Assembly (NCBI GenBank): GCA_031835245.1
Contig: JAVKOQ010000080.1
Coordinates: 1 to 64,000 of the forward strand
Length of the DNA: 64,000 nt
From: Balamuthia mandrillaris
Lineage: Eukaryota; Discosea; Longamoebia; Balamuthiidae
Direction of reading: 5' to 3'
Shown: piece after piece, positions 20,354 through 32,608 of the stretch
How the letters are laid out: each line of letters opens with the position of its first letter
Numbering within the stretch: the first letter of the stretch is position 1
Made by a program: the position numbers and the translations under genes
Notes under the pieces: model-generated
What the model was told of the DNA's origin: nothing
The model's database searches: none
Seen by the model: only the letters and a program-made list of their open reading frames with translations

Positions 20354-21782
20354 ATGTTGCAAAAAGCCAAGCACAAGGTTTCCAAAAGTAAGAGGCGGTT
20401 CATTCAAGATGGCTTTGACTTGGACCTTAGTTGTACGTACTTTTTTTCCCGTGCGAAACGAGGCTCGTTCACTTGGGGCTCAACCTCTCTATCTTTCTTT
20501 TCTCCTTCGCAGACATAAACGAAAACATAATGGCGATGGGTTTTCCCTCAGAGGGATCTGAGTCCATCTACCGTAACCCGATGACCGAAGTCCAAAGACT
20601 TTTGGAAACCAAGCACAAGGACTGTTACCGTGTTTGTATCGGTCAATATGAAGAAGCTCTCTACATTTATTGACAATCCCATTTCTCTTCAGGTTTATAA
20701 TCTTTGCTCGGAACGGTCCTACGACCACAAAAAGTTTCATGGGCGAGTGGCACGTTTTCCGTTTGATGACCACAATTGTCCCAATTTTGAAGACATTTGG
20801 AGATTTTGTGAGGACGTGCAGGACTGGATCTCACAGGACCCCAAAAACCTTGCTGTCATTCATTGCAAGGCAGGAAAGGTACTTTACTCTTGCTCCCTAT
20901 TCTCTTCCTTGTCATATACTTTTCTTGTCGCTCTCGTTTCTCTCTCCTCTTCTTCGCTGTGTTGTGTTGTCCTCATAGATTTCTGTTCTCTCTCTCTCTC
21001 TCTCTCTCTCTTTTCCTCTGGTGCTGTTAAGATTTATCTAACTATGTATGTTTTCTACCTGCGACACAAGGGAAGAACTGGCTTGATGATTTGTTGTTGG
21101 CTCATATTTAATAAAGACTGGGAAAGGGCAGAAGATGCAATGAAGTTCTATGCCGCCGCTCGAACGTACAATCAAAAGGTATCGTGACTATTCTCGTTAT
21201 GTTTTATACTACTCGCTTACTCAATCCTCTGCTGTACTACAAAGGGAGTGACCATTCCTAGTCAAATCCGTTACATTCACTATTTTGAGAAGCGCTGTAA
21301 AGACGGAGAACCCATCATCGAACCGGTATTCCTCTCTCGTGTAGTGTTGCACGGTTTGCCAAAGAACGTTCTCCCCGAAATTAAGTTCACCATTACTCTG
21401 TTTAAAGGATTGCGCCACACCCAACTTTTCGCCTACAAGGTTTGTTTTTTTGTTTGTATTTTTCTCGCTGCATGTGCCTAACTCTTCTGCTCCACAGCGA
21501 AAGCTGAAAGAACTACTACAAGAGAACAAAGAAAGGCAGAAACATGAGGACATAGAGCTGCAAGCTTCTGAATATTATGAAGATGACCCACCAGAAAAAC
21601 TTATACTGGACTGCAATGATACCCCACTCTGTGGTGATGTTAAGTTTGAATTTGTACGTATATCTATTTATTTCACTTTGATTTAATTTGGTTGCTAACT
21701 CACCCCTTTCTTTTATCTCTTGCATTTTTCGTTCATTCTGTTCTCCCCCTCCCTCCCTCCCTCCCTCTCGCGCGCGCTCTCT

Positions 21783-21819
<37 letters not shown>

Positions 21820-22107
21820 TCACAGGAAAAAATGATGCACTTTTGGATCAACACAGGCTTCATAGAAGGCAACAAGGTGGTACTCTCCCAACCCGAAATA
21901 GACAAAGCCCACAAAGACAAAAAGAACAAAGTGTACCCTCGTGGCTTTAAAGTAGTTCTCTACTTCAAAACGCAGCAGGAATTTTTGGGTCAGCAAGGTC
22001 TTGTAGGCCTTTCAGATAGCGATGACCTTCTTTTGCCTTTAAATGGCACCTCCAGTCTCTCTTTAAAGCGAACTGTAGAACTGTACCCTTCTCTCAAGAA
22101 CTTGTAG
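20354..22107 (+). CDS. PTEN: PTEN phosphatidylinositol-3,4,5-trisphosphate 3-phosphatase
   Basis: Seven exons (20354-20432, 20513-20631, 20693-20878, 21071-21178, 21245-21439, 21498-21653, 21826-22107) encode 374 residues. The N-terminal basic segment KSKRRFIQDGFDLDLSYI matches the lipid-binding and catalytic start of PTEN. The signature loop reads HCKAGKGRTG, with both lysines that favour PIP3 over phosphoprotein. A TI-loop-like GVTIPSQIRYI and a C2 domain follow (CGDVKFEF, then KVVLYFK near the end). PTEN removes the 3-phosphate from PIP3 at the plasma membrane and sets cell polarity and movement in amoebae. The long regulatory tail and PDZ ligand of animal PTEN are missing; the protein ends shortly after the C2 domain. 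One intron splits the signature loop after HCKAGK. Confidence 0.96.
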
Positions 22108-22517
22108 TAACATCAACATTTCTCTCCCACACACTCTTTCTCTGCTTGTTTTTTATTCTTGCTCGTTTTGTTTCTTTTTCTCTTATGTGTTTTGTTTGGT
22201 CTTCATTCATTTCTTCTTTTTCTTCTTCTTGTTAGGGTTTAAGACAAAGAATCATCCGTAACAACAAAAAAAAAAGGGTTTATGTAAGAGCATTTTACAA
22301 AGGCAAACAAAAGAGTAGGGTCAAACAAAGGACCAGCGACCACAACAGCATCAACCGTCACAATCGCCTTGGTTATGCGCAAAGAAAGGGCGACTCTTGT
22401 GAGGCCGAGCTGCGGGTTGTGGCGGTTGACATAAGTGGTAGAGAAGGAAGGGTCCGCTGCAACAGGAGTAGAGTTTCAGCTCTGCGGGAAGAAGTCAGAA
22501 TGGTGTTTATCAACTCA
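22108..22517. other. Convergent 3' region between PTEN and the phosphatase gene
   Basis: About 410 bp holding the 3' untranslated regions of two convergent genes. It is T- and TTC-rich on the left, with A-rich polyadenylation-like sequence near 22260. No gene is seen. Confidence 0.5.
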
Positions 22518-23529
22518 CTACACGCCATCACAAAGAACAGCAATTCTTGCCTGTGCACTGTCATTGTTCTGCTCATGGCCACCTGCCGAAGAAGAGGAAG
22601 TTTCTCCCGACCTCGCTGAATCTGGCAAAGAATGTGTTGCAGTTGTTGATGATGTGGGTGTTGGTGCTGTTGAGGGGGATGATGAGGTTGATACAGAAGA
22701 TAGTGATGATTTCTTTGTTGCAGGAGAGGAAATTTCAGCTGGCGGAAGGTGAAACGATGAAGGTGTTGTTTGCGAAAAAGAAGAAAACGCTGGCGAAGAG
22801 GAAGAGGAGCCAGGAGAGGAGGGGCTAGCACTCCGCAATGCGGCGAGCCTTTTTTCCTCGGCGTACAAGGCTTTTCTAAAGTGCTCGTGGCGGATACCAG
22901 GGGGCTTAGAAGCTGCAAAAGCGCGCAAAGCGGCATCAGCGGTCCAACCTAGATTTCTCATGAGGTAGTTACATATCATGTAGCCAGTTCTGTTGTAGCC
23001 ATACTGACAATGTACAGCTACGTAGTTATTTGGGTTGTTACTGAGATAGGAAGAGACAAGGTTGATGAACTCATCCACTGACTCAAGAGGAGGAATCACC
23101 TTGGCCACTGCACGTAGCTTTACATAGGTAAGCTCGATCGTTGGTGGCACGGTGTATTTCACCTCACTGTTTGATAAGTCTACTATTAACCCTATTATAT
23201 GAGGAGAAAGAGAGCGAGAAAAAGAACGAGAGGGAGGGAGCGGGAAAGAGAGAGAGCAAGGGAGAGAAGGTTCAGAAACCAACATTCAAAAAGCGGTTAG
23301 AAGGTGGCGAATGTTGGGGCAAGGTTAAGAGGAGGAGGAAGATGTTACCTATCACTATTCCATATTTTTCTTTGTACATATTTACAAGTCTCTCTGGTCC
23401 CATCCTGTGCTCAGGAGGTACCTCGTTATTAAATTGAGGGCCTAGCGGCGTTTTGATGGGAATAATTTTGCAGCCAGCAATCGGTTTGCCTATCCGGTAA
23501 CGAATCCATTTGTCAATGTGCCATGCCAT
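22518..23529 (-). CDS. RNA 5'-triphosphatase-type dual-specificity phosphatase
   Basis: Two exons, 23349-23529 and 22518-23191, give 284 residues. The N-terminus MAWHIDKWIRYRIGKPIAGC followed by IIPIKTPLG and GLIVDLSNS, with the active-site loop HCQYGYNRTGYMICNYL and AFAASKPPGIRHEHF, matches the cysteine-type RNA triphosphatase group (the first domain of animal and plant capping enzymes, and DUSP11/PIR1). Such enzymes remove phosphates from RNA 5' ends. No guanylyltransferase domain follows; the last 90 residues are Ser/Pro-rich. It is therefore either a stand-alone cap triphosphatase or a DUSP11-like RNA phosphatase. The two cannot be separated here. The intron carries a GA-rich tract on the plus strand, that is CT-rich in the sense strand. 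Confidence 0.8.
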
Positions 23530-24373
23530 GTTATTGCTCTGCTACAAAGACGAAAAAAAAGGTTTCATCAGGCAAACAGCAACCCAACACAAAGAGGAAC
23601 GAGAAAAAGGACAAGGACCAAGATAAGGACTACTAAGAATAGAGAAGAGGAGAGAGCGAAGCCGAAAGAGGAAGACAAGAGATGACAAACGAGGAAGAGG
23701 GATGAAGTTGACAGGAAAGGAATGGGGAAACGTACTTGTGTTAAAAAGGGGATGAATGCAAAGAAAAGCTTTTTGTGAGGTAGGTTCGATTGCTTTGATA
23801 AATAGGCAAAATTTTTACCAACAAAAATCAAGGTAGAGGCAAGACAACAAAGGGATGCGTGATTGGTGGGAGATGGGTTTTGGTAGTTTGTATTTTTGTA
23901 CAGTAAGAACAAAAAAAGGGTTCTGGCTTACAACAACAACAACAACAACGAATAAAGTAAGGTGGAGAGAGGCCGCCGTTAGGGATGGTCACTCCTTTTT
24001 TTTTCCCACGAAACGCGCTCTTCTGTGTTCTGTCCTCTCTGTTTTTTTTTTGTGTTGTGTGCTGTTTGCTGCAGAGAAGAGTTAAACACAGAAGAGTTGG
24101 GGGAGGGGCAGAGAACGCCCCCTCAGGCCAACAAATTTTCTTTCAGGTGTCGACAAAATATTCCCCCACGAGGCGGTAGCTCTCCCCTTTTTGGGCCATC
24201 TTTTCCTTCATTCTTTCTTTCAGTTTTTTGCTTTTCGCTTCCATCTTCTTGTTCTTCTTGCTCTTACGAGGGTGGACGTTTTCAGCTACAGTGTATACTA
24301 GTATGCTATAGTCGTTACAAAGATGGTCTGGAGTTTGGTTCAGTTCAGAATGGTTGACCCCCCAGGAAGAACA
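23530..24373. other. Intergenic region between two minus-strand genes
   Basis: About 840 bp between the phosphatase start and the end of the SIMPL-domain gene. It contains an ACA repeat (CAACAACAACAACAACAACG near 23931) and T runs near 24000 and 24040. ORFs here are low-complexity and were not accepted. It presumably contains the promoter of the phosphatase gene. Confidence 0.45.
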
Positions 24374-25069
24374 TCAGAAAGCAGGAGGGGAGGCCTGATA
24401 GCTTAGCGCCATGGTAACGGTGACACGGACAGGGGAGTAGGTCTGGGAGACCGGCGTTTTGGTGGCCGTATGGCTGTAGTAGTACGGAGAAGAAGAGGAG
24501 GACTGTGGGGTGCCCTGCTGATGCACGGAGATGTTGCTGGACAGCAATTTGCCCACTTTTATGCCCATCATTTCGCCTTGTGCTTCTGCCTCCTCTCTAG
24601 CCTTGCGGTATAGCCCTTTCATCAATGATTCTGTACAGATCTGCTTCTTGTCCACATTGCACCGGTAGGTGGCCATTGGTGTGCCTGACCAGTTCCATTC
24701 CATTCATTTGGTTTGGTGAATGTACATTAGAAAGTGCTTCAAGAAAACGAAGGAAGGGAAAAATAGGTTACCAGATCCAATATAGCTATACGAATTGGAA
24801 GAGGCAACGGCAAGTGGAATGTATCCGTGCTCATGCAAATAATCAACTACAGCAGCCACCCTTTTAAGCGCTTGCACTACATCCTCTTCTGCATCGTGTT
24901 CCAGAGAATAAACAGGAGAAGTTCTTTTGCGGCTGTTTTGCTTGTTGTCCTTCTCATCTCTTATCGTCGTTATGTGGCTAATTTTGCCAGCTGGTCGTTT
25001 GCATGTGCGTAAAAGCTCTTCTTCTTCCTCGTCACGCAACAATGGTATTATCACTTGGAATTCCTTTAT

Positions 25070-25103
<34 letters not shown>

Positions 25104-26243
25104 TCAAATAAAGCATTAGATCACACAAAAAAAAAAAAAAAACCAGGTCAAAAAAAAGTCTCCTCTAGAGCACTTGCCTCTGCCACCTGAAAGGCGGGGC
25201 TCTGTGAACCTGTAGATGGATAGAAAGGACCGTCTCGTTGCTTGGGAGACATTACCACACCTTTCCGTCTCACTCTGGGTCGGCGCACTAAGTGGCCTTC
25301 GATGAGTGTTTCAATATCCTTGTCAATGAGCTTGTAGGCCTTAGTCTTCTTGACTTTGTTGAGGTTTCTGGAAAGGAATTGCAAGCAATACTCCGTCAAT
25401 GGCTGTGAATGCTGAGTTATGGCGGATAGTAGTTCTACCACGTTGTCTATAGTAACGCTTTTTTTGATGCTCTCAGCGCATAACTGTTTGTGTTGGTATT
25501 TTGTTGGTACGCTCAGCAAAGAACAGAAAACCAATAGACAACAAAAAGCCAACATCAACACAAAACAAAGAGCAGAGCAGAACATAAAACGAAATGAAGA
25601 CCTGTTGCAAGGAGAGCAAGGTGGTGGGGAGAGGATCTGAGGGAATGTCTATTGTTGAGTTGCCCTCTTCTTGCTCATCTTTCTCTTTAGCAGGCGCCAG
25701 GCTGCTGTTGCTCAGGCTAGCGCTTGGCAATGTAACACGCAATGGTGTCGTCGTGGTGGAGTTAAGATAGCTTGGAGTGTTGGTGGTGCTAGTTGTTGTG
25801 GTAAAGGGGTTGAAAATTGGGGTAAGACTAGCAGTAGCAGTGGTCAGAGTAGTAGGAGTGGTCATAGTGGAAGTAGGCCTGAAGTTACGCGGTAAATAGG
25901 ACGAAGGAGCAGAAGAAGAGGAGGAGAAGGAAGAGGAAGTAGACGAGGAAGAGTAATTCGATGAAAGCCCATAACCATAAGAATAAGGAACGGGGTTAGT
26001 AGTAGGCCTGCTGTTTGTGCTGCCACTGGTAGGGGCGTTGTTGTTAAAGCTGCTGCCAGCCTCAGCATTGCGCGTTTCCTGAGCAAGAACAACGGCGTTT
26101 AGATCTATGTTCTCCACCAGCTCCAGAAACTTTGTGGAGTCGGCATGCAGCTCCTGCAACAACTGTCCCAACTGCTGTTCTCCGGTATGTTGTAGCTTGT
26201 ATGAAACCACCGCTTCCACAGGCCTGTTTGTTGGCGTTACGTT

Positions 26244-26327
<84 letters not shown>

Positions 26328-26572
26328 ACATCATTTACAAAACAGAGAAAAGACCAGCAAAGTAAAGAAGAGGTTGTGCTCTCGTACCACACTTTAACTG
26401 TTTCTGAGACAGTCACAGCGATCTTAAACTCTTCTGATTAACAATGCAGAAAGACGATCAATAACAGTTCTTTTTTTTAAAAAAAACCACGGTAAGCCAA
26501 AGAAGTACCTCCTCCTGCATCCGAAGTCAATGATTTGGTGTCCAAACAGACTTGTCCCGCGTTAAGCCACAT
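24374..26572 (-). CDS. SIMPL (DUF541)-domain protein with a Ser/Thr-rich insertion
   Basis: Six exons (26509-26572, 26388-26433, 25602-26223, 25187-25483, 24772-25063, 24374-24684) give 543 residues in frame. The start EEFKIAVTVSETVKVWPVEA followed by VVSYKLQHTGEQQLGQLLQE matches the first strands and helix of the SIMPL fold. The end has SLMKGLYRKAREEAEAQGEM, MGIKVGKLLSSNIS and a final strand VRVTVTMALSYQ, typical of SIMPL C-termini. Between these halves lies a Ser/Thr-rich insertion (about residues 95-235) and a helical segment. Bacterial SIMPL proteins are periplasmic and of unclear function; animal SIMPL (IRAK1BP1) acts in NF-kB signalling. No signal peptide is seen here. The family call rests on the two ends and is moderate; molecular function is unknown. 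Confidence 0.55.
26250..26324. repeat. (GA)n dinucleotide tract, intron 2 of the SIMPL-domain gene
   Basis: A 75-bp GA repeat. On the sense (minus) strand it is a CT tract ending about 25 bases before the acceptor of exon 3 at 26223, so it forms a very long polypyrimidine tract. Confidence 0.9.
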
Positions 26573-26854
26573 GTTGTTGTTATAAAACCACTGCTACAAA
26601 AAGACCACTGTGCAGTGAAAGCAAAGCACAGCAAAGCACGACGGAAATAGAGGGAAGAAAAAGGGAAGGGGGTCCGGTCTGTTTTCCGTAACAAGAAGAG
26701 AAGGAAGAAGAGGTTCTCTTTCTTTTCTTTTCTTTTTTTTAAAAAAAGGTGTTCTTCTCTCTCTCTCTCAAGGGCAAAAACAAAAAAAAGTTCAGTTAAA
26801 ATAGTGGCACAAACTTGTTTGCAGGTTTGTGGATGGTTCGATGAGCAGCAACGA

Positions 26855-28368
26855 TCATTTTTCAGTGGAGAGCAGGGTTTGCCTGGCGACGGCAGTGATG
26901 GTGGTGGTGGTGGTGGTGGTTGTGGTACTCGCAGCGGAAGAGGAGGAGGTGGTGGAAGAGGCAGCAGCGGCCACAGCCAAAACGTTCTGGGAGCTGAGAT
27001 GTCTCTGAATGTGTCGGTCCACGCGTTGTGTTTCCTTCAACCTCTCCGACACAAGCGCGGTGATGTGATAGCGGATGTTCTGGTATTTGTTGAGCACACT
27101 CGTAAAGTCCTCCCTTCGCAAGGAGAGGACCACGCTACGCTTGTTCGCGATGGCGGAGGCCGTCCTTGGTAGCCCTGTTATCAGCGACATTTCTCCAAAG
27201 CTTTCGCCCTCACTCAACCTCATGAACTCCACTGAAGGCGCATTTTCCACCCCTAGAAAGCAGAAATGAGCATGTGCAGAAGACAAGAGGGGGGAAAAAA
27301 GCGCACACACCAGGATCTGTTTTCTCTAGTCTGACGGAACCTTCTTTGATTATGTACAATGAGCTGTCGTCGACATCGCCCTGTTGGAAGATGGTCTGGC
27401 CTTCTTCGTAGACTCTCTCATCGTCGATAATTGCAGCGATGGACTCCAGCTGATCTGGTTTTAGCTTGCTGAACAAGAAAGACTTGGAGAGGCAGTTACG
27501 AAGGAACGGTCTATATTTGTGAATTCTGCTGAGATCCAAGTCGATGGGCACCGGTTGCTTGTAAGCCACTTCAGTATCGGCCATTATGTCCCTAAATCTA
27601 AAGAATGGAAAAAGATCTTTTGTCAACAACCTTTGCTGCCCGAAGCAAGAGAGGTAGAAGCAGACGCTGTGAGCCTTACTCTTTCGCCGCTAGCGTCAGT
27701 AGTTTGCAATCGGTTGCAGCACGGACAGTGGCGGTGCGGTTGCCGTCGGCGATCATCAGTGCTGTTTCACCAAATGTATCACCTCTGCCTAATGACAGAA
27801 TCATCTTTTGCTGAGGTGAGCCATATTCGTTGTAGACATTGACCTTTCCTTGCTCAATAAGGAAGAAAGTATCGCTTTCTTCCCCAGCCTTTACTATCAC
27901 TTCACCGGCTTTTATTGCTTCTTGGGTGCAAGCCGAAAACATCCTTGACATCCTATTAGGGCTTATATTTCTGAAAAATGATGCTATTGTGAGCTTGAAA
28001 AACCACATACTTCAGAGAGGAAGACAGGGGAAGAAGTAAAAAGAAGAATAACAAAGAAGCGGCCAAAACCTAAAATACCAAATGTCACAAAACATTTTAA
28101 AGAGGCGGGTGGCCTTGGCGTAACCGCGATGATACTTGGATATAGGAAGGATCACCGTATTTTCAGTTCCACACTTAGGGATCTTCAGGTGAGTCACTTT
28201 TACGTTCACGCATTTATCCTTGGATACCTCACGACCAACACTGTAGATAAATGGGATTAAAGAGTGAGATAGAAGGGCAAAAGAGAGAGAGAGAGAGAGA
28301 GAGAGAGTGTGGGTGGGTGGGTGGGTGGGTGGGTGGTATATATCAAGAGAGAGGGAGGGAGAGGGAGG

Positions 28369-28409
<41 letters not shown>

Positions 28410-30984
28410 AGGTGGAGAAAAATACCTTTCTGGAATACCTGAGCAATGAACAACCCACATCTTCTTTTTGGTCGCGGTAGGCAAATCGTTCAGGTCCGAA
28501 ATACTGGTGTGAATGGGAGGACAACCGCTTTCGTGGATGATCATATCGGCATCAAATAAGAACTGGCGAAGGCTGATCTCCCGTTGGTAGTTGATAATAC
28601 CGTCAGCAACCAACTGGGCGTAAACGCGAGGTCCATAATAGGTGTCAGCGCTGTAACTGATGGATTTGTCGTGGAAGCGAAGCTTGAAGCGGACGGTAGG
28701 AATGGTGTGGAAGCTATAATCAAACTCGAAGTTGGCTCCAAGAATGTTGTAGACCTCTCCTATTTTCACCTGCCGAAAGATATAATAATCCTGCACGTCC
28801 ACCAAGTTAGTTATGGCATTGAGCTTTCTCTTGTAGCTCTCGTTCACAGTTTTAGTGGTATACAATTCGATTTTCCTGCCTGTGTTAAGCACAAGTAAAG
28901 ATGAGGTAATGTAAAAGAGAAACAGGCAACTGCGAGAAATAACGCACCACCAAGAATGATTCTAATGAGGCCTGAGTCATGGTCGCTGTGGCAATGCGTG
29001 AGAATGACCTTGCTGACGAATCGGTGATTGATGCCGTTCTCCTCCAAAAATTTTGGTGTCTCCACAGGAGGATCCACCAATACTCCATATCCGTTTATCC
29101 AAATGATAAAGCCAGTTGTTTTGCCTGACGCATTTGTGAGCGGGGAGAAAAAACTACAAAATAACGCGTAGGAAAGGAGAAGACAATACCAGCAGGATCA
29201 AAGCCATGGCTCGTGCCTATGAATGTAACACCGAGAACAGGCGGTTCGAATATTGGCTTTTCGACCTTCATCTCCAACCCGGTCGTTTCACTTGGCAGAC
29301 ATTTGTTCTCTTCTTCCATGGTTTCCTTCTGTTTCTCGCGCATATTGACCGGCTCTTCCCGGCTCTCACTGAAACTTGAAGCATCGTTGCGCTGAACATA
29401 AGTTTCCAGTATTCCACATAATTTGTTGTCCTCATAAATGCAGAGCAGGTCGTTGACATGCACAATCCTAAGCTTAACTACCTTTGAAACACCTAGGATT
29501 GGATAGCAATGATGCAAGAATGAGAATGTGGATAATAGCGACAAGCAGGCATGAGCTAAAAAGACAGGCAAGCACACCATTGTGCTCGTACTGGTGGGCT
29601 ATGTCTACAACGCCATGTTCATCGTATGGGGAAAAATCAGCAAAGTGCGTGACGGGAGGAGTATTGCCATGCTTGTCCTTGTAAGCAAGATAGCCTCGCT
29701 CTGCCAAGAAGTCCACCGCGTACCCCGCTTCTTTCCTGCAATCAGCAATGTCTTCATCCATGTAAAGATGCTCTGGCTTTGGCCCAAAGACTGACTCTTG
29801 AAAGGAAATCCTCACTCTTTCGAGCTGGTCCTCAGTGCCTATCATCCTAACCTTGAACTTGGGATCGATGAATGCCTTCTTTATGAAAAAATTGAAATAG
29901 ATGGGAAACTCGACGTCGCCATAGTTCACCCCATCTTCGAAGAGGCGTGGAGGTAGCACATAGATTTGTGGTACACTGGCTCCCTTTTAGTTCTTTAGTA
30001 AGAAGAAAATACAGAAAAATGGAGGCAACAATAGCAGCAGCAACGAGAGGAGAGAGAGAGAGAGAGAGAGAGAGAACGAGCAAAAACGAAACAATAAAAG
30101 AAACGGTGATAAAGTGAAGACAAGGAGCAACAAAAACCTTACGCATGGAGACTTTGATAGTTTCAGGAGGAATGCCTATCTGTATAGGACCAAACGAGCC
30201 ATGGTAGACAAACGTGTCCCCTTCCATAAGCTGCACAGTGTCGGGGCTGTAATAGGGGGTCGGCTCTCCCCATCGTCCTCCTATGTAAGTGGCTGGCGAA
30301 GAATTGGAAGAAGAATAGGAGGAAAGATATCGCAGCACAGCGGCCAGAGCATTTGGGTTGCTAAAACGCACGCCAAAGAACAGCAGGTTGGTCATCTGTA
30401 TGCTCTTGTGGATGGTGGCGTAGAGGTGCTTCGTGGTGGTGCGCGTGGCCTGGATTGCCTCCACCTCCGAAAAGGCCACGATCAGCTCGTGACAAACCCT
30501 CACCGGCGCAGAGTGTTGGTGGGGCGTTGCGGAGGGTGAAAAGAAAGCCACGTCCGCAAATGGGGCCAAGTGTTGGGCCACCTCCGCTGCTGTTTCTTGG
30601 TTGGACACGGCAAGAGGGGCTTTGGACACCACAGCAAAGCTGCCGAGCATCATTTGCGCAAAGAGAAGCCGCGCATCCTCATCCGGGCCTGTCCCCCGTT
30701 CCAAGGTCAGGTCAGGGATGGAGGACAAAAGGTTGGTGCAGCCGCCCTCCTCCTGCAACAAAGTGCACAGCTCCTTCCATTGCCTTTGAAGCACGTCATT
30801 GAGAGGCTCCTCACCAAACCCAGCCGTTGGTTTGTCGAGCTCTTCCCACTGCAGCAACAGAGGTAAGGTTTTTTTTTTTGCAAGAGGGATAAGCCAAGAA
30901 GAAGAATCACAACAAACAACGTCAAGACAAAGACCCCACCAAAGCAAAGCTGGACAGGGAATTATTCTCATGGAGGGCAGCCAT
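26855..30984 (-). CDS. cGMP-type phosphodiesterase with metallo-beta-lactamase and two cNMP-binding domains (GbpA/GbpB-like)
   Basis: Ten exons (30940-30984, 30138-30848, 29578-29983, 29190-29492, 28948-29124, 28426-28879, 28094-28240, 27680-27970, 27311-27597, 26855-27252) give 1072 residues. An N-terminal region of about 250 residues is unassigned. The metallo-beta-lactamase fold has GVTFIGTSHGFDPAGKTTG, the metal motif THCHSDHDSG and later ADTYYGP and DADMIIHESGC. Two cyclic-nucleotide-binding domains follow with phosphate-binding loops GDTFGETALMIADGNRTATV and GESFGEMSLITGLPRTASA. This architecture is that of Dictyostelium GbpA (a cGMP-stimulated cGMP phosphodiesterase) and GbpB. Both loops have R-T-A rather than R-A-A, and a Thr at this place favours cGMP in other families. 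It should hydrolyse cyclic nucleotides in the cytosol under allosteric control. The exact substrate is inferred. Confidence 0.85.
28276..28402. repeat. GA and GTGG simple repeats in intron 6 of the phosphodiesterase gene
   Basis: Two (GA)n tracts flank a block of GTGG units (GGGTGGGTGGGTGGGTGG) in the intron 28241-28425. On the sense strand these are CT and CCAC tracts. They fill most of the intron. Confidence 0.85.
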
Positions 30985-31336
30985 TACTACTACTTCTTCT
31001 GCTACTGGCAGCAGCAGGTAAGGGGGGGGAACAGAAGAAGAACAATAGCCAGCAGCAGAACTGTTCCCACGGCGGCGGCAGCAGGCTATTTGCTTGTTGT
31101 TAGACGGAGAAGCAAAAGGCAGATTCCGTGACGACCCGAAAAGCGGACTGGCTGTCGACCAAAAAAAATCAGAAATAAAACAAAAGAAAAAAAAGCAAAC
31201 GGCTAGCTCGCCCCCCCCCCCCCGCTCGCTAGGTTAGGGTGTTGAAGAGTACGCACTGCAACAAAGCAAGAGACGGAGGCTCCTTCCTCGGCTGCACCGC
31301 TTATCATCAGGCCTACCACGCCAGCCCTTCACTACC
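30985..31336. promoter_or_regulatory. Divergent promoter region phosphodiesterase/acidic-protein gene
   Basis: A 352-bp space between two ATG codons on opposite strands. It has a C14 run near 31211, an A-rich stretch (31163-31195) and a GGCGGCGGCAGCAGG segment near 31070. No specific factor site is recognised. Confidence 0.45.
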
Positions 31337-32257
31337 ATGTTGAAACGAAAGCGAGAGGGAGAGGAGGAAGGAGAGGACATCAGCAAGCGAGTAGCCACTA
31401 TGGGTATGACACTCGCTCCATTGTTGTTGCTGTTGTTTGCTGTGTTCGCTACTTACTGTGGTATTTTTTTTTTCAAACGAAAAACGAAACAAAACAACAG
31501 GGGGAGAGGAGGAACAAGTTGAATATGAGGAGGTGAGTGAAGGAGAGGAGGTAGAAGAAGAAGAAGAAGAAGAAGAAGGAGAAGGTGAGGAGGAGGAAGC
31601 GGAGGAAGAGGAAGAAGGGGAGGAGGAGGAGGGAGAAGAAGGGGAAGAGGAAGAGGAAGGAGGAGAAGCTCAAGAAGAAGGAGGTGAGGAAGAAGAGGAA
31701 GGCGAGGAAGAAGAGGAAGAAGAAAGTAGAGGAACAGATGAAAATCAAGATGGCTCCGACGTTGTGGACCTCACTCTTTCTTCTGGCTCAGAAGATGACA
31801 GCGAGTCGAACGAAGAGGATGAGTCAGAGTCCGAGGGGGAGAGCGGAGCAGCGTCAAAGGGCAAGCGCCTGCCTGGTGTAGCAGTACGAGAGGAAGAAGA
31901 GGAGGAAGAGGAAGACGACTCGGACCGCTCAAGTGAGGAGGAAGAGGAAGAAGAAGGGGAAGAGGAGGAGGAGGAAGAGGAAACGGGCTATGACGAAACA
32001 GAAATCAAACGAATGACCAACGCTTTGATGAAGCGGCTAGAGGGATTGGAAAAGGAACAATTGGTGCAACTTTTTGAGGAATTGGTGCGCATGCCACTTC
32101 TTTGTTTCGGATGGCTTCCTCACTTTGTTTTTCATTCTGTTACTTACCACTTGCTGTTTTTACCTCCACATCTCAGTTGAGAGGCGACAAACGGAAAGCA
32201 GAGCTAATCGTGCACCTCTTTACGCTTATGGACGAAAAGTTTTCTTCTCGCAGTTGA
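31337..32257 (+). CDS. Glutamate-rich acidic protein, unassigned
   Basis: Three exons (31337-31403, 31501-32084, 32177-32257) encode 243 residues. It begins MLKRKREGEEEGEDISKR, a possible nuclear signal, then carries long Glu/Gly runs with a DVVDLTLSSGSEDDSES segment. That segment holds a V-D-L-T-L match to the SUMO-interacting pattern beside acidic serines, which are potential CK2 sites. The last 60 residues (MTNALMKRLEGLEKEQLVQL, LIVHLFTLMDEKF) look like amphipathic helices and may be the folded part. I do not recognise the family; a chromatin or histone-binding role is only a guess from composition. Confidence 0.6.

Positions 32258-32608
<351 letters not shown>

Noticed and set aside
22518-23529. 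Call of a full mRNA capping enzyme
   Set aside because: No guanylyltransferase KxDG motif follows the phosphatase domain before the stop.
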